NCBI GenBank assembly: GCA_013397075.1
Contig: VWZS01010874.1
Coordinates: forward strand, 498,039 to 562,038
Direction: 5' to 3'
Source of the DNA: Rhabdornis inornatus
Lineage: Eukaryota > Chordata > Aves > Passeriformes > Rhabdornithidae
Length of the DNA: 64,000 bases
Shown: positions 25,738 to 40,700 of the stretch, piece by piece
Position numbering within the stretch: position 1 is the stretch's first letter
Layout: each line of letters opens with the position of its first letter
Notes under the pieces: generated by a model
Seen by the model: the letters and a program-made list of their open reading frames with translations, nothing else
What the model was told of the DNA's origin: nothing
Databases searched by the model: none
Program-made: the position numbers and the translations under genes

Positions 25738-28700
25738 GTAAGTGATGGTTGGTTTTTTTCATTATAATTTGTATTCCTTGGCCAGTTGCACTTGGGGAGG
25801 GTGGGAAATAGTAGCCTTATTATGGACGTACGTACTTTGAAATGAAATTAGTATGTTTCTTTCGTTGATTCTGTGTTCAAATCTCTTAACCTATACAGTT
25901 ATGTCATTGTGGCCTGACCTCTTCCAGAGAAGTGTACTGTAATCAAAGTGCTTACTGTGCACAGGGAAGGACTGTCAATAACACTAACTTTTCTGACAAA
26001 CTCTTGTGTGTAACATGAACTCATTACAGTCTGTTTTTCTAAGCAATTTTCTTTGTTCTGCACAGGGCCATACCCCCATTCATCTCCTACTTCAGTTTGA
26101 GCCATGCGTGAGGCTCAGATGCCCCGAAACCTGGTGTGGGTCTCTTTAAAATTGTTTTCCTTCAGTTGCTTCAACCACGTGTGTTTAAATATTTTATATT
26201 TATGTTTTAGTGGTCAATGAGCTGTGACTTAATGAAGGCTTACCACAACAGCACAATGCTTTGCTCTCCTGATTAATCTTAGGCCATGATCCCACAGACT
26301 GCACTGTACAGCAGGCCTCAGCTGAGAAGACTGAAGAGAAATTTCAGCTCTTGTGGTAGCTACCTGTGCAAGCCTTTGTCAAATAAAACTGTGTTTGCCA
26401 GGAAGCTCAGGCACTGGAATGCAAAAAAAGGAATTTAAGAAAAAAAGCATCATAGCAGTTTATTAAGTTGAACTGTATTTATCTGATTCTCAGAGTTTTT
26501 CAACTAAATGAGTAATGTTGTTGTAATTCCCAGAGAGGACATGGTTGCACAAGGTGTTTGGTACCAGTGTAATTTATCCTCCATGTGTTTATGTAGCTCA
26601 TCCTGTAGGTATGAGGGTACTGAGGTATGCCCATGACTCCATGCTTTGGGTTTGGTTTAGATCTGCTTGTCCCACAGAAGCTGCATCAGGACATGGAGAC
26701 CTCCAAGTGAGCTCTGTGTTGGCAGTGACATGTGAATGCTGACAGAACTTTCTGTTGTGGTTATGAAGTTCCTGTTCCAGGTGTCTTTCCTCCTCTGGTG
26801 TCTCTTCAGCCGATTACAAAGGCTCCTGTGCCCAAATCTCAGCTCTTAAAGTCTGGTATCCATAGTGATGGTGGGTCTGTGGTGAGGTGCTGGTGTTTGC
26901 GTCCAAGCCACTGAAAGACTGGCATTGCTTGTCTTGCATGGTCTCTAGCTGTGCTGGGGTTGAACCTCCAACAATGTTGGCAGCTGGAGGTGGAAATTTG
27001 TATGGTTAACACCAGGCAGGGATTCTTGGTCAGATAACTGCTTCTGCTGAAACCTCCTCAAAACCTGGTCCTGCTTAAATGCATGGCCGAGGTTGGAGAG
27101 CACCAAAGACAAGTCAAAGCTCTCTTTGCCCTGGTGTTTGTTTTTGTAAACGGAATTTTTTGCAAAACACTATATTCGCAAACCATATGATAGGAAAGAA
27201 GAAGTCTGTGCAGAATCTCTTGTGGGTTCACTGTCTGGAGTATTACACTTTTTAATTGCATACCTTTTGTAGGGACAAACCAGTTATCTTGATGCAATAC
27301 ATGGAAAATGCCTGTAGACTTAGGGACTTAATTTCTGTCAATGCTTGAGTCGAGAAGTTTCACTGCTCTTTAGACATGTATCTAAAAAATTCTTGAATCA
27401 TTGGTTGTAATTATCTTGCAAGTCAGTAGTCAACTGCCTTAGTTGCAACACCTTGCAACAAGGTGAAAAACAAGGGGAATGAATGAGGGAGGGATGCTAC
27501 TAAAAGTAAAAACTGTGAATCTAGATAGAAATATGTGTTCAGGAGTAAAATATGTAAATTATTCCATTGTTACTGTGAGTAACAAAACTTCTTTTCCCTA
27601 AAAGAAGAAACATAGGCTCCTGCACCAGTTTTAGCAAAAGTAGTACTGGAGTCTTGCAAAATTATTCCAGAAATTTTCAAGCGGGGTAAGTAACACAGTC
27701 CTTGTGATAGTTAAACAAACATTCAGATCTGCAGTGTTTTTATGAGAAGTTATGCTTAGCAGGGCTCCATAGGTGTTCTTTATTTTTTCATTTCTTTCTC
27801 TGAAGTGTGAGAGAGGAACTCCTGCTATGTAGCCGTGAAGCAGTTCCACCCAGAGCAGCGTTGGAATCACCGCGGCTCCCCGGGAGTGCCGCGCGCTGCC
27901 TGCGAGCTCTGCTGCACAAGATGGGGGCCTATGGGGAAAGTTTTACAAACAGCCCAAGTCCTTTCTTCAGAAGTTACTTGAGCATTTAAGATTGCAAATC
28001 TTATTAAAAGTTGATGGGTGTTAGGCTTCTAGGGCTGAACAGCCGTACTTGTAAAAGTCTTATGTAAGTGTAAAAGTGCGGCTGGGCGGCAAGTGGGATT
28101 TTTGGCAGCGCGTTCTCGCTTAATGCTGATTTAAATTCTTACGAGGAAGGAGCCACTGAAAGTCCAGTTTTCCCCTTGGTGTCTTTAGGTGCTCAGAAAC
28201 CTCAAAAATGTCCTTTCTGAAACTCACTGTCAAAATAAAGTGATGCTGAGTTCCTAAATTCCAATGTTTTTGAGTTTTCGTGGTTGTGTGCTTTGTGTGC
28301 CCCTGTGCCACGCGGGTGTGTCATGGCTGTCTCCTTTAAGCATTTGTTGGAGATGTGGATACAAGATTTGTACGTGTGTGTGGGACGAGGGCAAACTTTC
28401 AAGAATAGATTTACGAATGCAATCTCAAACAAAATGCTCTTTTTTCCTCCCTCTTTATTAAATCCTTTTTGATAGAAAATATTCCTAGTCCTATGCTGGC
28501 AGTAAACTAAAGGTAATATATTTGGACCTGAAGACCTTTTAACTATGGCTATGGTGTGGGAACTGAGACACCCAGCACCTTTCAAAACCAAGGCCAATGT
28601 CTTTGTTACCAAAGCATTCTGATGGTTGAAAGTTATATTCATTGTTTCAGAAACACTAATCTGTTTTATTAAGCAATGTTTTTACTTTCAAATATGTTCA

Positions 28701-31700
28701 ACAGGCTTGTGCTGTTATTAAATCCAGAGTTATTTTCTTATGTTGATGTAACCTTAACATTTCTTGCTTTGTTTGGGGATGAATGAGATCCAGTTATTTG
28801 ATGAAGTGTCTATTGGTAATATTTCTACTTTTTAATATATTTAATAGCTTCCTCTTTCCAACACAGCTGTACATGTGGTGCTGTAAGAGACAGACTCAAG
28901 AGTCACCAGGGTATTGCAAAAAAGATATTTAATATTCTGCACAATGCTGAACCCTGTCAGCAATTCCCTAGTGCTTTTTTAGTAAGGAGGTATGAGAAGT
29001 GAAGGCTACCAGCTGATTCTGAATTCCTAGGAAGACCATGGGGTGTGTGACATTTGGCTTTTAACATATTTTTTTAATTTAATATTTTATAATTTGGAAG
29101 AAATAAATTTCAAAAATCATTACAGACTCAGGAACATTATGTTAGGGAAAAATAATCTTTTCTTTTCTTTAGAGCTCTTTTTGTTCCTTGTCACATCTTA
29201 AGATAAATACTCCCTGCAGTAATGTTTTCAGGCAGAGGCCTCATGATAGGATTTGTCTTGTGTTCTAAGAAACTTGCTCTGGCTCAAGTCTTAATGAAAC
29301 AATGTAGTCTATTTACTATAACTTAATAGGGAAAATTTTGTACACAGCATCATACAATGTCCTTTTCCTTTCTGAAACTGACGATTTTTCAAATTCTTAA
29401 AAGTAAAAATTTCTGGAACAGTTAGATCCAGCTGCGGCTCAGATGGTCCCTCGCTAGATCTCTTCCAGAGACTTCATCCAAAGCATCTGCAGGATCCCAG
29501 TTCATTTTCTTTCTGTCTTTGTGCAGAAATGCCCATTGTACACTGAAAGTTCGTAAATTTGTGTCTCTGACATCTCTGCTGTAGTTGGAAATGGACAGGG
29601 ACTTTTTACTTCTGCTCTTCTTTCCAGAGCTGAAAACTAGGCTCCAGATGCTGAAAAATTTTACTGAGGTTTTTTTCAAAAAGCTTTGGAAAAACTGCTT
29701 TAATGGACGTGTATTTAGCATAAGTTTTCAAATGTTGTATTTCTGACATGTCTTTTATTTTTTGCAATAACATCGCGTGGGTTTTTAAATTCATCCTTAG
29801 AAATACATGACATTTTTTTTCCGTCTGCTCTTGCAAAATAAATATACCTCTTCCACTCTTCCATTTGAAATGTAAATGATGATCAATGAATGTATTGCTT
29901 TAAAGCATATATGCTTTTCTGTAAAATTTCAATTCAGTTATAATTCACAGTTGCCTTAATGCTGCTGATAATCTGATTGCATAGCATCAAAACAAATTCT
30001 TGGGTTACCATGGAATAAAAAAATGCTCATTTGCTGACATGTCTTAATTTACTGAAGCATTTTTCAGTTGTTTATTGCAATGACCGAACTTAGGTTTTTC
30101 TCCTCCTGTGGGCTAAATGAACACAGCACTAGAAGAACAAATTGCGTTAACTTTTTAACTTCCCTGATGTTCCTTATTTCCTCAGCTTTTGCTTCATCCT
30201 TGTTACTCTCTAATTCCACTCTGTTTATTGTCCATTCCTTAATGAGCTTTTCTGGATGGCTTATTTTATTGTATGTTCAGCTGATTTAAGATGTAACACT
30301 TGTTTGGCATGCTATAAATTTGAGGAGGCAGGTGATGTAGAGTTATTATTTCTTATGGAAATGTTGGAGGAGACATCTTTTATTTGTGATTTAGTTCCTC
30401 TTCTCCCTGGAGTCTATAATACCTCAACAACACTCACCTCCACACAACACAGATTGCAGCACTTGTTAAAAAAAAAAGCTTGCTTGAGCATAATACAGTG
30501 AAGGAAACTTGGCCTTTTCTAAAGGTACTTCTCAACTTATATTGATCATGAAAAAAGGAGTCAAAACCAGCTTCTCAGCAAGCAAAGAGAAAGAACTCAT
30601 GGTTGACCATGATCAGTACTCCTGTGTTGTAGGCATTGACTTTAGTGCTGCTGAGCTTCCTGGAAGATATGCAAATGGCGTGACGTTTTCCAAATTAATG
30701 TGCATTCTTTCTTGGCAACCTCAGTCTTTGATATAAACTCCCTCTTCAACTGCCTCTGCTCTGTCCTCTCTCTCATCTGTAGCAGCATAAGCAAGAGGGA
30801 AGCTTTAAAATACATCTGGAATTATGAACAAGCAAACAACTAGTAAATAGATAATATATGGCCTCAATGCGTGTTAATGAGTGGGAACCATTTAAATAAT
30901 ATTTCTACAAATACAGAACATAAAACACTATTATTTACTCATTTTTAGTCTTAAATTCAGTTTAAACAAGAAAAATGCATTTTAAGGGATGAGCTTCAAT
31001 AATAGTGGAAATGGCAGGGTGTAACAGAAAATTATTGTGGTTAAAGCAAGAGAAAAATCTTGTTCCACTCAAGTCAAAAGTGGGAAGAGTAGTAACTGAG
31101 AAATTTGTTAAAGGCACAGAAATAAAGGGCAGTCTGGAGATTACATATGGATTGTCTTGTGGTACCACTCATTAAATGTAAAAAAAAAAGAAAATAACGA
31201 ATGTGAGTAGTGTGGAACAAAAGAGAAAGATGGTTATGAGAGAAAACAAAGTTTTGCCCAGCTGTAGCTTTATGGACTTAGAGTGGTATTTTCAAATTAT
31301 TTAGTAATATTCCCAGCATTTATATTTTGACAATAAATCCATGCACATCCTCTCAACAAGTCATAACTCTGAGTCAAAGTGTTATCTGGATTGAAATGCT
31401 TGACCATTTTCTGTGCACATATACACACACTCAAATAAGTGGCCTTAATTCTCATACCTTCAGTTAGTTTGTTTCTAACGTAGAAGTATTCACACATAGT
31501 CTTTAGCCAAAATAATAAGTAAAGTAAAATCAGTTTAATGACTTTGATTCCAGTTAGCAAAGCCCATAGTGAGAGTGTTGTGATAGCTGTCAGTTCCCAT
31601 ATGCTTTGTGGTGTTACAATGTCACTCTGTAGTATTTACTTTCAACTTCTTTGAATATCTCATTTGTTGGCTTCCAGAAAGTAAGAGTATTCATCTTTGT

Positions 31701-34700
31701 GAGTGTCATCAGTTATTTTAATAAATAATTTCTTCTTAATTTCGCATCATACATGATGTAGTCTATGCTCAGCCCTTTGCCTGAATTTTCCTGCTTGCTG
31801 ACTTTTGGGGCAGCCTCTCAGTATGGTACTGGAATGATTTATCACAAAACATACTTCTGCATTTTTCAAAGTGCATACGCTGCTAAATGAAAATGTCAGA
31901 TAGTTCTGGGCTTTGGAAGTTGTTTTTTATAAATTAGCTGTGGACATTTATGTTAGTGGGCTTTTATGAAACAAGTTTCTTCAGTGTATCTAGCTTGACA
32001 GTAGTCATCAACTTTGTTTTTGTGACAGCTGGTGGCCATGTTTGTCATTGAGATTCTGATGGTCTTTTATACGGGTAGGTTTAGAAGTACCTACCCATAT
32101 AGAAAATTCTCATTTGTATGTAGCAGATCATGATTCTGATTTTTGCCTGTAAAATAAAGGTCAGAAGCCTTGGCAGATGCTGTGGTGATTATGTGGCTTT
32201 CTCCAAAATTTCTTCAGTAATTTGTGAATTGAAATAAAAGTTTTGCAAAATTCTTTGGGCTTTTCAGCAAAGCAAAACTAGATCAGATCAACAGATGATT
32301 ACTGGTAGAGTGAAGGCGGAGTGGTGTATTTGAGAAGCAGAAAATGTGAAAATTCCTTCAATACATTCCATCTTTGGCACTGTCCAGAAGACAGTCAAGA
32401 AATCATCTATCATGCACAGGATGAATGTGCTGGCTGGAACAGTTAATTCCTCTTGAAATTGGTAGTTAAGTTACCCAGTGGTTTTGGAGGCTGTCAAAGC
32501 ATATAATTAAAATGTAATTGAAATTAGCTAGTGCTTTTTCTTATTCATGCTTTCAGCCCATCCTGCTCACTGTTTCATGATGAGCAGAACAGGCTGAGTG
32601 ATGCTTCTTCAGAGAAGAGAGAGGGATAAGACTTGGAAGTGTCAGATTCTTTGACAGATTTAGAGGACAAATAGAATCAGAAGAGGGGAGGAAAGAACCA
32701 TCTGAAAGTCTGTAGATCACTAGCTATTGAAATAGACAGGCTGGAGTTTTGTAACTTGTTCATTTATAGTAGCTTATTTCAGTTTTCCCGTTCACGCTTC
32801 CTGTCTATCTTCCCCAAGGTGAAGGGTTCATTACTGGTGAGACTGCACAAGTTCGGAGTGTTTGCTTTTTCCACCCCTAATTGTAGGTGTGGCCAAAATC
32901 AAGTAATTTTGTCATGGGTAGAAGTAGCCATGCTGCTTCACATGGGGGTTTAGCTTTTCAGGGCTGCCTGGTCAGCAGGACTTTTCCTATTTAGTCTTGC
33001 ACATAGAGCTTCTCTTTGCACATTCATGCAGAGTGGCAATTTATAGAATACTTAAAAGTAGAAATTAACAGAAACCTGTGCAAAACAGGCAAAGCCCATT
33101 AGCACACTGAAAAACAGATGAGAGAAAGAAGCAGGGGTTGTTCTGATGGAAGCCATTGGGAAAATGTCAGAATTAGAGGGTGTATGGAGGACATTGCCCT
33201 ACAGAACATTTGAAGGTGAGAGCAAGAAGAATGAATGTGATTCCAAAGGCAATAGGGCTTCCTTTGAAGTTGGGAAAATTTGCCAGACTTTCTACAAGGT
33301 CTGTTTAAATAAGGACTGTCTGCAAGACTGGATGTAATATTTGGTTATTAAGTAAAAGGGCATCTGCTCTCATAAAAGCCACCCTGTTTTGTTCATGTAT
33401 GTTATTGGCTATTTTCCTACTTTGTACAGGCTTTCTATAGAATGAGCTCGTGGCAGCCTGACAAATGGAGCATTTATTGTGGCTAAAAGTACTGTAAACA
33501 AAACCAAAATAGCAAGTTTTATTGGCTTTTATAATACATTTCAATTTTTTTAATTGGCAGTAGTATAGTGGAATTTGGTGTTTTAGGACCCAAATGTTGT
33601 TATCTGAAAACAGCGGACTTCATTTCCCAATTCTTTTTTCTCTTCTGTATGGAGCTGGTTTTTCTATTTGCTGCTCACGCCCATGTGTTGTCGAAACAGA
33701 TTCTAATAAGAAACATTTACAAACTTAGTTGCTCGTTCACGTGCAGCTCCACATAAATGCATTGCCTGCATTTGTTCTCATCTGTTTAAAAAAGTAATTA
33801 GTTGCCTTTGAATTTTGAAGAAAATCATGATTTGAGTCTGCTTCTCATATTGTCTCATTATGAGCTGAAGCATATGGAACCTTCATTATAAGTAAAACAA
33901 GATAAATTCTCCAAGGTAACAAAGAAACGTCCTTGAAATGCCTATGAAAATTAAATATCTGTCTTTCATACAAAGATTTGATCCAGCAATCATTATTCAA
34001 ATAGGAATTCCACTGAAGACCAGAGGAATTTTGCTGGAGTAAAAGAGTTTATTATTAAATTCTGTTGGAATCAGTAGCAGTGTTGAACCTGGTTCCAGCA
34101 AGACCTGCTGTTGTCTTCTAGGAAAAGGAGAGTTTGTTTTCCCAGCTGAACTTATTTTTAATGTCAAGTTCTTCAAGATATACTTTGAAAATAAATGTAG
34201 AAGCTATGAAGGCAAGCTATTAGCTGTGGGCTTCTCTTTAAGAAGAGATAAATGTCAAAATAGTACATGGCATTTGCCCTTAGCAGGTGAGTGCTGGCAA
34301 TGACACGGCGTTGTTGATTGGGTGATAAGAATGCCAATAATTGAGTTAAATGATTTTTTAAAATAAGAGACATTCTTCCCCGTAGCAAAAGCTTAAGAAT
34401 TTATGTCTTCTTGTTCTAAAATGAGTGTCATGGATCAATTTAAGGTTTCAATCATTCAAAAGCAGAAACAGAAAAAAATCACCAGTTTTATCAGAGATAG
34501 AGTATTAATGTTTGAACCGTGTGAGGAGAGGGGGAAAAGTGTTACAGTGTAGGCTGAGCCATTACATTTGAATGTCAGAAAGTGAAGTCCTTTCTGCCTC
34601 CTATGTTTCTTAAAATACTCATAAGCCTTATTTATGCTGGTGTGTTTGTTTAGTGTGGCTGAGGAGCCATGGGAGGACTTTCTCAGGTCCAGGATGGTTT

Positions 34701-37700
34701 TTGTTTGGGGTTTTTTATCTGCACAGGAGCTGTCTGAGCAATGCTTGCTCATTATGGCTGTATACTGTTTATACTTTTTTTAAGAGAATATGTGAACATA
34801 TTTTCTTTTAAAGAAGAGTTTTTATGAAAGTAGTCTATCTTGTCTTCCAGTTTTTGCCATATTATGTAGCACAAAGGCAATTGACTTTTGGTTCTGTTTT
34901 TGTTTTTTGTAACAACTCTATAGATGACTTAAAGTGTTTCTGGAATCAGTTACCAAAGAAGTGAAGCATTATTAACTAAAAGGAAAAACGATCCATCTTC
35001 TTCAGACACATATTCCAGGTTTTGTATTTCATTTAAAGTATATAAATGAAGTTACCTCATAACAGAAGAAAGGCTTTTTTCCTAAAGATTTAATTATCCT
35101 TCTACTGGTTTGAGCTTCTGAGTCTACTGGTCTGCATTCATGTTGTTCATGATGACAACAGAGGAGACCTGATATTTTTTGATTATTTTGCTTTAGTATG
35201 AAATATAAAATCTTGTGAACATCACAAAGCAACAACAACAACAAAAGGCCTAATATTCTTTATCTTTTTGTCATGTCTTGTCGTGTGTGTGTCACTTTTG
35301 GAAGTATTTTCTCAACTCAGTACATGTAATCTCTGCCTGAAAATTTTATTACAGCTGTCACATTTGAAATATATTTCTGAAATATGAAAATAAATTGAGG
35401 GCTATTGTTCTCCTTTCCTGACCTTTTTTTCTATATTTGGCAGGGTTGAATAATGTATGTACAACTGTACAGTATTTTGTATCTGTGTTCATAGGCAATT
35501 TAATTTCTTAGTCTCTCCAATTCAAATGTTACTGGTGGTAATGCACTGTTGTGTGAGTCTGTGTGCATGGATTTCTCCTGACAATGGGTTTAGAGCACTT
35601 CTTTGGAGCTGGTAGATCTGAAATATGCCCTTCTGGAATAGGGAGAGGCTCTTGCTGGTGGTTGTAGAGAAGGGATTGTGTGTTGGTCGTTCGTGTAGGT
35701 GAAGCTGTGGAGGGAAGATTGAGCCATAATTCTGTAGATGCTTCCATGGGACAATGGAGCACAATAGGGAATGAATAAGACACTTGGATAATGATAAAGC
35801 TTTTGCTGGACCTGGCAAAGAAGCACACTTGGCTTTTTGAAACAGATGATCACACCTTTGATCTCTTTTCAGGGAGTGGGGATTTATGTCATGGTTCCAA
35901 AGAAAATATTTCTGAAGTTAATCCTGCTGGTGACCTGCAAAAGAGAGGATGCTGTTGGATACAGCTACGGTCCCATGTTGTGCTTGTGGAGTTACTGTCA
36001 GCATCCAGAGGGGAGGCAGTTGCAGAATTGAAATGGTAGCTGACTGTTCAGGGCTCTCAGATGCTTCTTAGCCAGTGTTTCTGCAGTTGTCATAAATCTT
36101 AACCAGTGCTTAAAGGAAGGAAAGAGGGGAAAATGTTTGCTGGTGTGTAAACCGAGCAAAATCCAAAGAGAAAAGGTTACTAGTTCAAGTAGTTGCCACT
36201 AGATAAAGGACACTTTAAAACTATTAAAAAAAGAAAAAAAGAAAAGAAAATGTATCTTTATTTATAATTAAGTACAAAATCTCCTTCATAAACAGATGGA
36301 AGCCCTAAACTTTGATGATGTTTGGTCAGCTTCCAGAGTTGATTTTGATTTTGAAACAGGTGAACACTGTAAAGAGCTTCTTCTTGCTTAGTTCTTTTCT
36401 CTTTGAAAACAAATATAAATGAAGAAGTTTTTCAGTACAGGAGTGGTTGAATCTTTGATATAGGATTTGGGTTTTCACACTTTAAATTGTTCTAACCAGA
36501 TGCATTAACCAACTAACCAGAGAGCAATGATAGCCTTCAGAAAACACAACTTAATTTGTTCTCTTTCTCCTTTAAGGTGGTTTCCCCTAGAATCCAGACA
36601 AGGGAAGAGAACTAAAGACAGAGGAGAAATAAATGTCAATATTCAGTTTATGAGGAATAACATGACAGCAAGTATGTTTGATTTGTCAATGAAGGACAAA
36701 ACCAAATCTCCATTTGCTAAACTAAAAGACAAAATGAAGGGTCGGAAGAACGATGGGACGTTTTCAGACACATCCTCTGCAATCATCCCGAGCACTCACA
36801 TACCTGATGCAAATCTAGAGGTGTCTAGTGGTGAAGTGCAGATGAAATCAAAACCAAAAAAACCTTTCCTCTTGGGGCCTCAGAGGCTGTCCTCAGCTCA
36901 CTCCATGTCAGATCTAACAGGACCACACGTCTCCTCAGAGAAAATGAAATCTAGCACTGTTGGCTACACCCATCTCTTCAGGCGTCAGCTGGAGTCCTTT
37001 GGTTCAGTGGATGAAGGGGGTAAGTAAAACTTGTGACTCTAATAGCTCACTGCTATTAGAGCATTCAGAATCTGTTACTTTAGTTTATGAAGCACTTACA
37101 AGGCCAAAATGTTAAGAGATATTGCTGGCCTATTTTTTACGCTTTCTTTAATTGCTGGTAACTCATAATTGCTGTTTCTGAGCATAAGAAATAACTTACA
37201 TTGCACATGATGTATGATAATTTAGCATTTTCTCTTATTATGTCCTCATCTGAGAGTATATTGCATTCCAGAGGGGAATAGGCAAAATAGCATCTTGTGA
37301 GAAATAAGTCTAATTAAAAAGTCAAAAACTATCAGCAAATTTTAAATGTGATTTATACAAAGAACTGAAAAGACTTTGCATTGCTTAGAGTTATTATGCA
37401 GCAACATGCAATTTTCTCTTTCTGGAATGGCACACCAGTCATAGCTGTCTTCTCTGTAGAACTTCGTTTTCATGCAGGAAACAAAAATGTCCTGTGGTGC
37501 CTATCCATAAACATTTCTGAAACATGAAATTGAGGCCACAGCTGTTAATTTTTTTTAATAGCTTAGTTGCTCAACAGTGTTCTGAACTGAGGCTCAATTG
37601 TAAAGCTTCTAGATCTAAGTTAAAATGGGTTTTCTGCATGTCATAAGCTGTGATAGAGTGTCTCATTGATAATATACTAATGACAGATTGTTTGCAGGGA

Positions 37701-40700
37701 GTCTAAAATCTCCACACAGAAGGACATTAAGTGTTGATACTTCTAAAATGAGCCAACTTGACAGCACAGTTGATGAAACTGCGCTTGAAGCACAAAATGA
37801 CCCATTTAACGTGAGTGCTTCGTTACCCCAAAAATTTGCTACACTGCCAAGACAGAAGAATCCATTTGAAGAAAGCCCAGCAACGTGGGATCAAAACATA
37901 AGTCTGTTTTCCAAACCTGTCGAGATCAGAAAAGAAATTAAAAAAGAGAAAAAAGAGAAAGTTAGTCTTTTTGAAAGAGTGACTGGAAAAAAAGATAGCA
38001 AGAGGTCAGATAAACTCAGCAATGGGGGATCAGAGAGTTCTACTGACTTGAAATCACCGGGCGCGTTTGGGGAAGCTCATCAGGAGAGTTTTGATTATGA
38101 TTCAACTAATCCGTTTATGGCAAACTTCAAGCCTACGAGCATGTTGCCATCTTCAAGGTAGGTTTTTGCTGTATTTCAGTCTGATATCTTCAACATGTTA
38201 TATAAATGAAAGTGTGAAGTGTTGAGGAACACAATCTTTGTACTTTATACACATTTGTATCAGTGCTTGTCTGTTTCTAAGTATGTTATGAACTTTTTTA
38301 TATAATTTGATAGTTTCCTACTTTGTTTTGAAGTGACTTTTTTATTACTAATATGTGCTGTGAAGGTTCATGAGTCCTTGTGTTTGTGGAAGACGTTGTT
38401 TGTGCTTCAGAATGGGCTCTCCCTGAAGTCTTCTGCTTTAACTGAATGTTCATTGCTAATTTATTACATTGTCCTACGTCAGGTTCTGAGAGGGAAAGGT
38501 TTCAAGTGTAAGGGAAGGAGGAAACTGAATGACTAAAGAGTGGTGCAAATGGGAGTAGTGAAAAGAAATCCTGTGGATGTCACTATTGGGAGAAAAAAAA
38601 AAAGAGTATTTAGGTTGTATAGTTGTATATGTTAGAGTATATATATTAAAGAACATTCTGTTTCTAAATGGGAGCAGCCACATGAACTCTTATCTCACCT
38701 GAATTCATTTGGCTCGCTGCGGCTTTGCTGAGTTCTATGTATTGAAATTGTTGCACGAGGCAGCAGTTTATGTCTTGAGCAGAATGAATTAAGTTACAGG
38801 GCTGATAAGGAACTTTGATTTAAATAATCCATTTTAATCTTTGTTTGTCTATCAATGCTTTTACTTGTTTTCCTTAAGAAAAAGTGAAACCCACAGTTAG
38901 TTTCCTTCCTGGGTTTTGTTTGCTAGTGAGAAAGATAGGCTGTTTGTCTCTCTTTATACATGTATAAATATATATATATGTATATATTTATATACACTGC
39001 CACCCACGTATACTGTTCACAATAGATAAATGTTTAAGAAGTTAATTAACTTTCATTCCGTTGTTTTTATATAAATGTCAGAAATTAGCAGTCCTTGCTT
39101 TTTCAAGGTAATGATTCATTTCTATGTAATGACTTCAATTTGGTAGAAAATGCATTTGAAATTAAAATGCTTCAAACTGGAATCTAAAGGCTGTAAAATC
39201 AATCACTGTTTTAAATGGAAAACATGGTTCTAAAAATTCACCTTTTCCTGTGTAATAATTCCTTAATTAGTGATACAAGAGTAGCTTCTTTAAAAAAATG
39301 TTTTTGTTATCTTGTTCTCTTAGAATAGAGGGATGTTATTGTGTCCCAGCTCAGTTTTTTTCATGGGTTAGAATGCATGCACTCCTGATTTAAACTTAGA
39401 ATCATTTTCTTAACAAAACTAATCATGGATGTGAATTAGGGAAATGAACTGAAATGGAACTGCTGTAGAAAAGAATTTTTTTGCGAGAAGTTCATCCTAC
39501 CTCAACAAATTGTCTTTTTAGTGTCTCCTATGAGTTCAATCAGTTCCTAGTGTCTTAAATAGCATGTTTATAGACAATCTTAGAATATTATTAATTTGAT
39601 GAATTATTTCTCTGGATTAGTGTAAGGTTAGGTTGTAGCTTGGTTTGTCAGAAGTTAAACTTCCATTTAAATAAGCTGCTTTAAAGAGAAATAATTCAAA
39701 TAACAATTAAAATTGCATAGCATTTAATTTTTTTAAATGAAACACTGTATTCAGGCAGATGCTAGATATAAATAGTGAAATCTTTTGAAGTTCTTGAATG
39801 CAGCAGATCTTGATAAATATAAAACTTAATGGTAATCATGATGGACTTTTTTTCTTTGTTTTGTAATTACAAAGCTCATCACGGTGCCCATTCAGAAGGA
39901 CTCTAGTCATTTGTTTCTGTCTTTGTATGAGAGTCCCTTTTACTAGTTCTTGACTTTTATGTAAACATAAACTTTTGATAAGATAGATATTATTTTATTT
40001 TCAAAAAGCCAAAAATAATAAACATTCTGACCTTTCTTGTGAGACAGATATTATGGCATAATAGCTAGCAAGCAATAAGTTAAGTTAGAAGCTCTTGATT
40101 TTTATATGTTCCATTATGATATTATGTGTGAACCTTTTAGACTTAGTTTACTTTCAAATGTATCTTATACCATTATTTTCTTTTGAAGTAGAAACTAATA
40201 CAAAATGTGCATATTTAATAAGTTTGCAGTTTATGTTTATCTTTTATCTGTAGAGGATTTCTCCAATGGAATCCGTTTTTAATTTTTTGAGCCAGTAATG
40301 CTGAAGAAAGAATTTCTGTGAGTATATGGGCACAAAATAAATGGGGCTGGGTAGGAAATTCAGTATGCAGGAAGCGTAGACAGGGAATTTAGTCTTTGGG
40401 TTGTTTCTTATTTACTCAACATGCTGTTAAGCTCTTTTGGATGAACCCATTTCTGCTAGTAAACCAGGCAGTGTATTTTTTATTAAGGTGTGTCCAAAAT
40501 CAGTGTTCTGTTGTGGATCAGGTGTTTGCTTTGCAGGTGGATCTCCCACTTAACCCCACTTAGCTAAGCCTCGGTTTGGGTGGTGGAACATCCTGAGCTG
40601 GATTCCTGTCTGATGAAATCCTGCTGGAGGATGTGTTCCAGGAGCTCACTGTAGCCGTAAAGTGTCCAGTCTGTGGGACCAGGCTGGACACAGAGCAAAG

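Larger units (their letters stand above)
25738..36576 (+). other. RAB11FIP2: RAB11FIP2 intron 1 (10.8 kb)
   Basis: It begins GTAAGT and ends tttaag. It is mostly AT-rich with no recognisable exon. A local CpG-rich cluster at about 27,830-27,925, with a weaker one at 28,078-28,118, stands out. An imperfect hairpin lies at 32,068-32,103. I recognise no transposable element here, and the open frames inside look like chance. Confidence 0.85.

Noticed and set aside
28202..28642. 146-codon minus-strand ORF in intron 1
   Set aside because: No recognisable domain and antisense to an intron. The length is within what AT-rich DNA of this size gives by chance.
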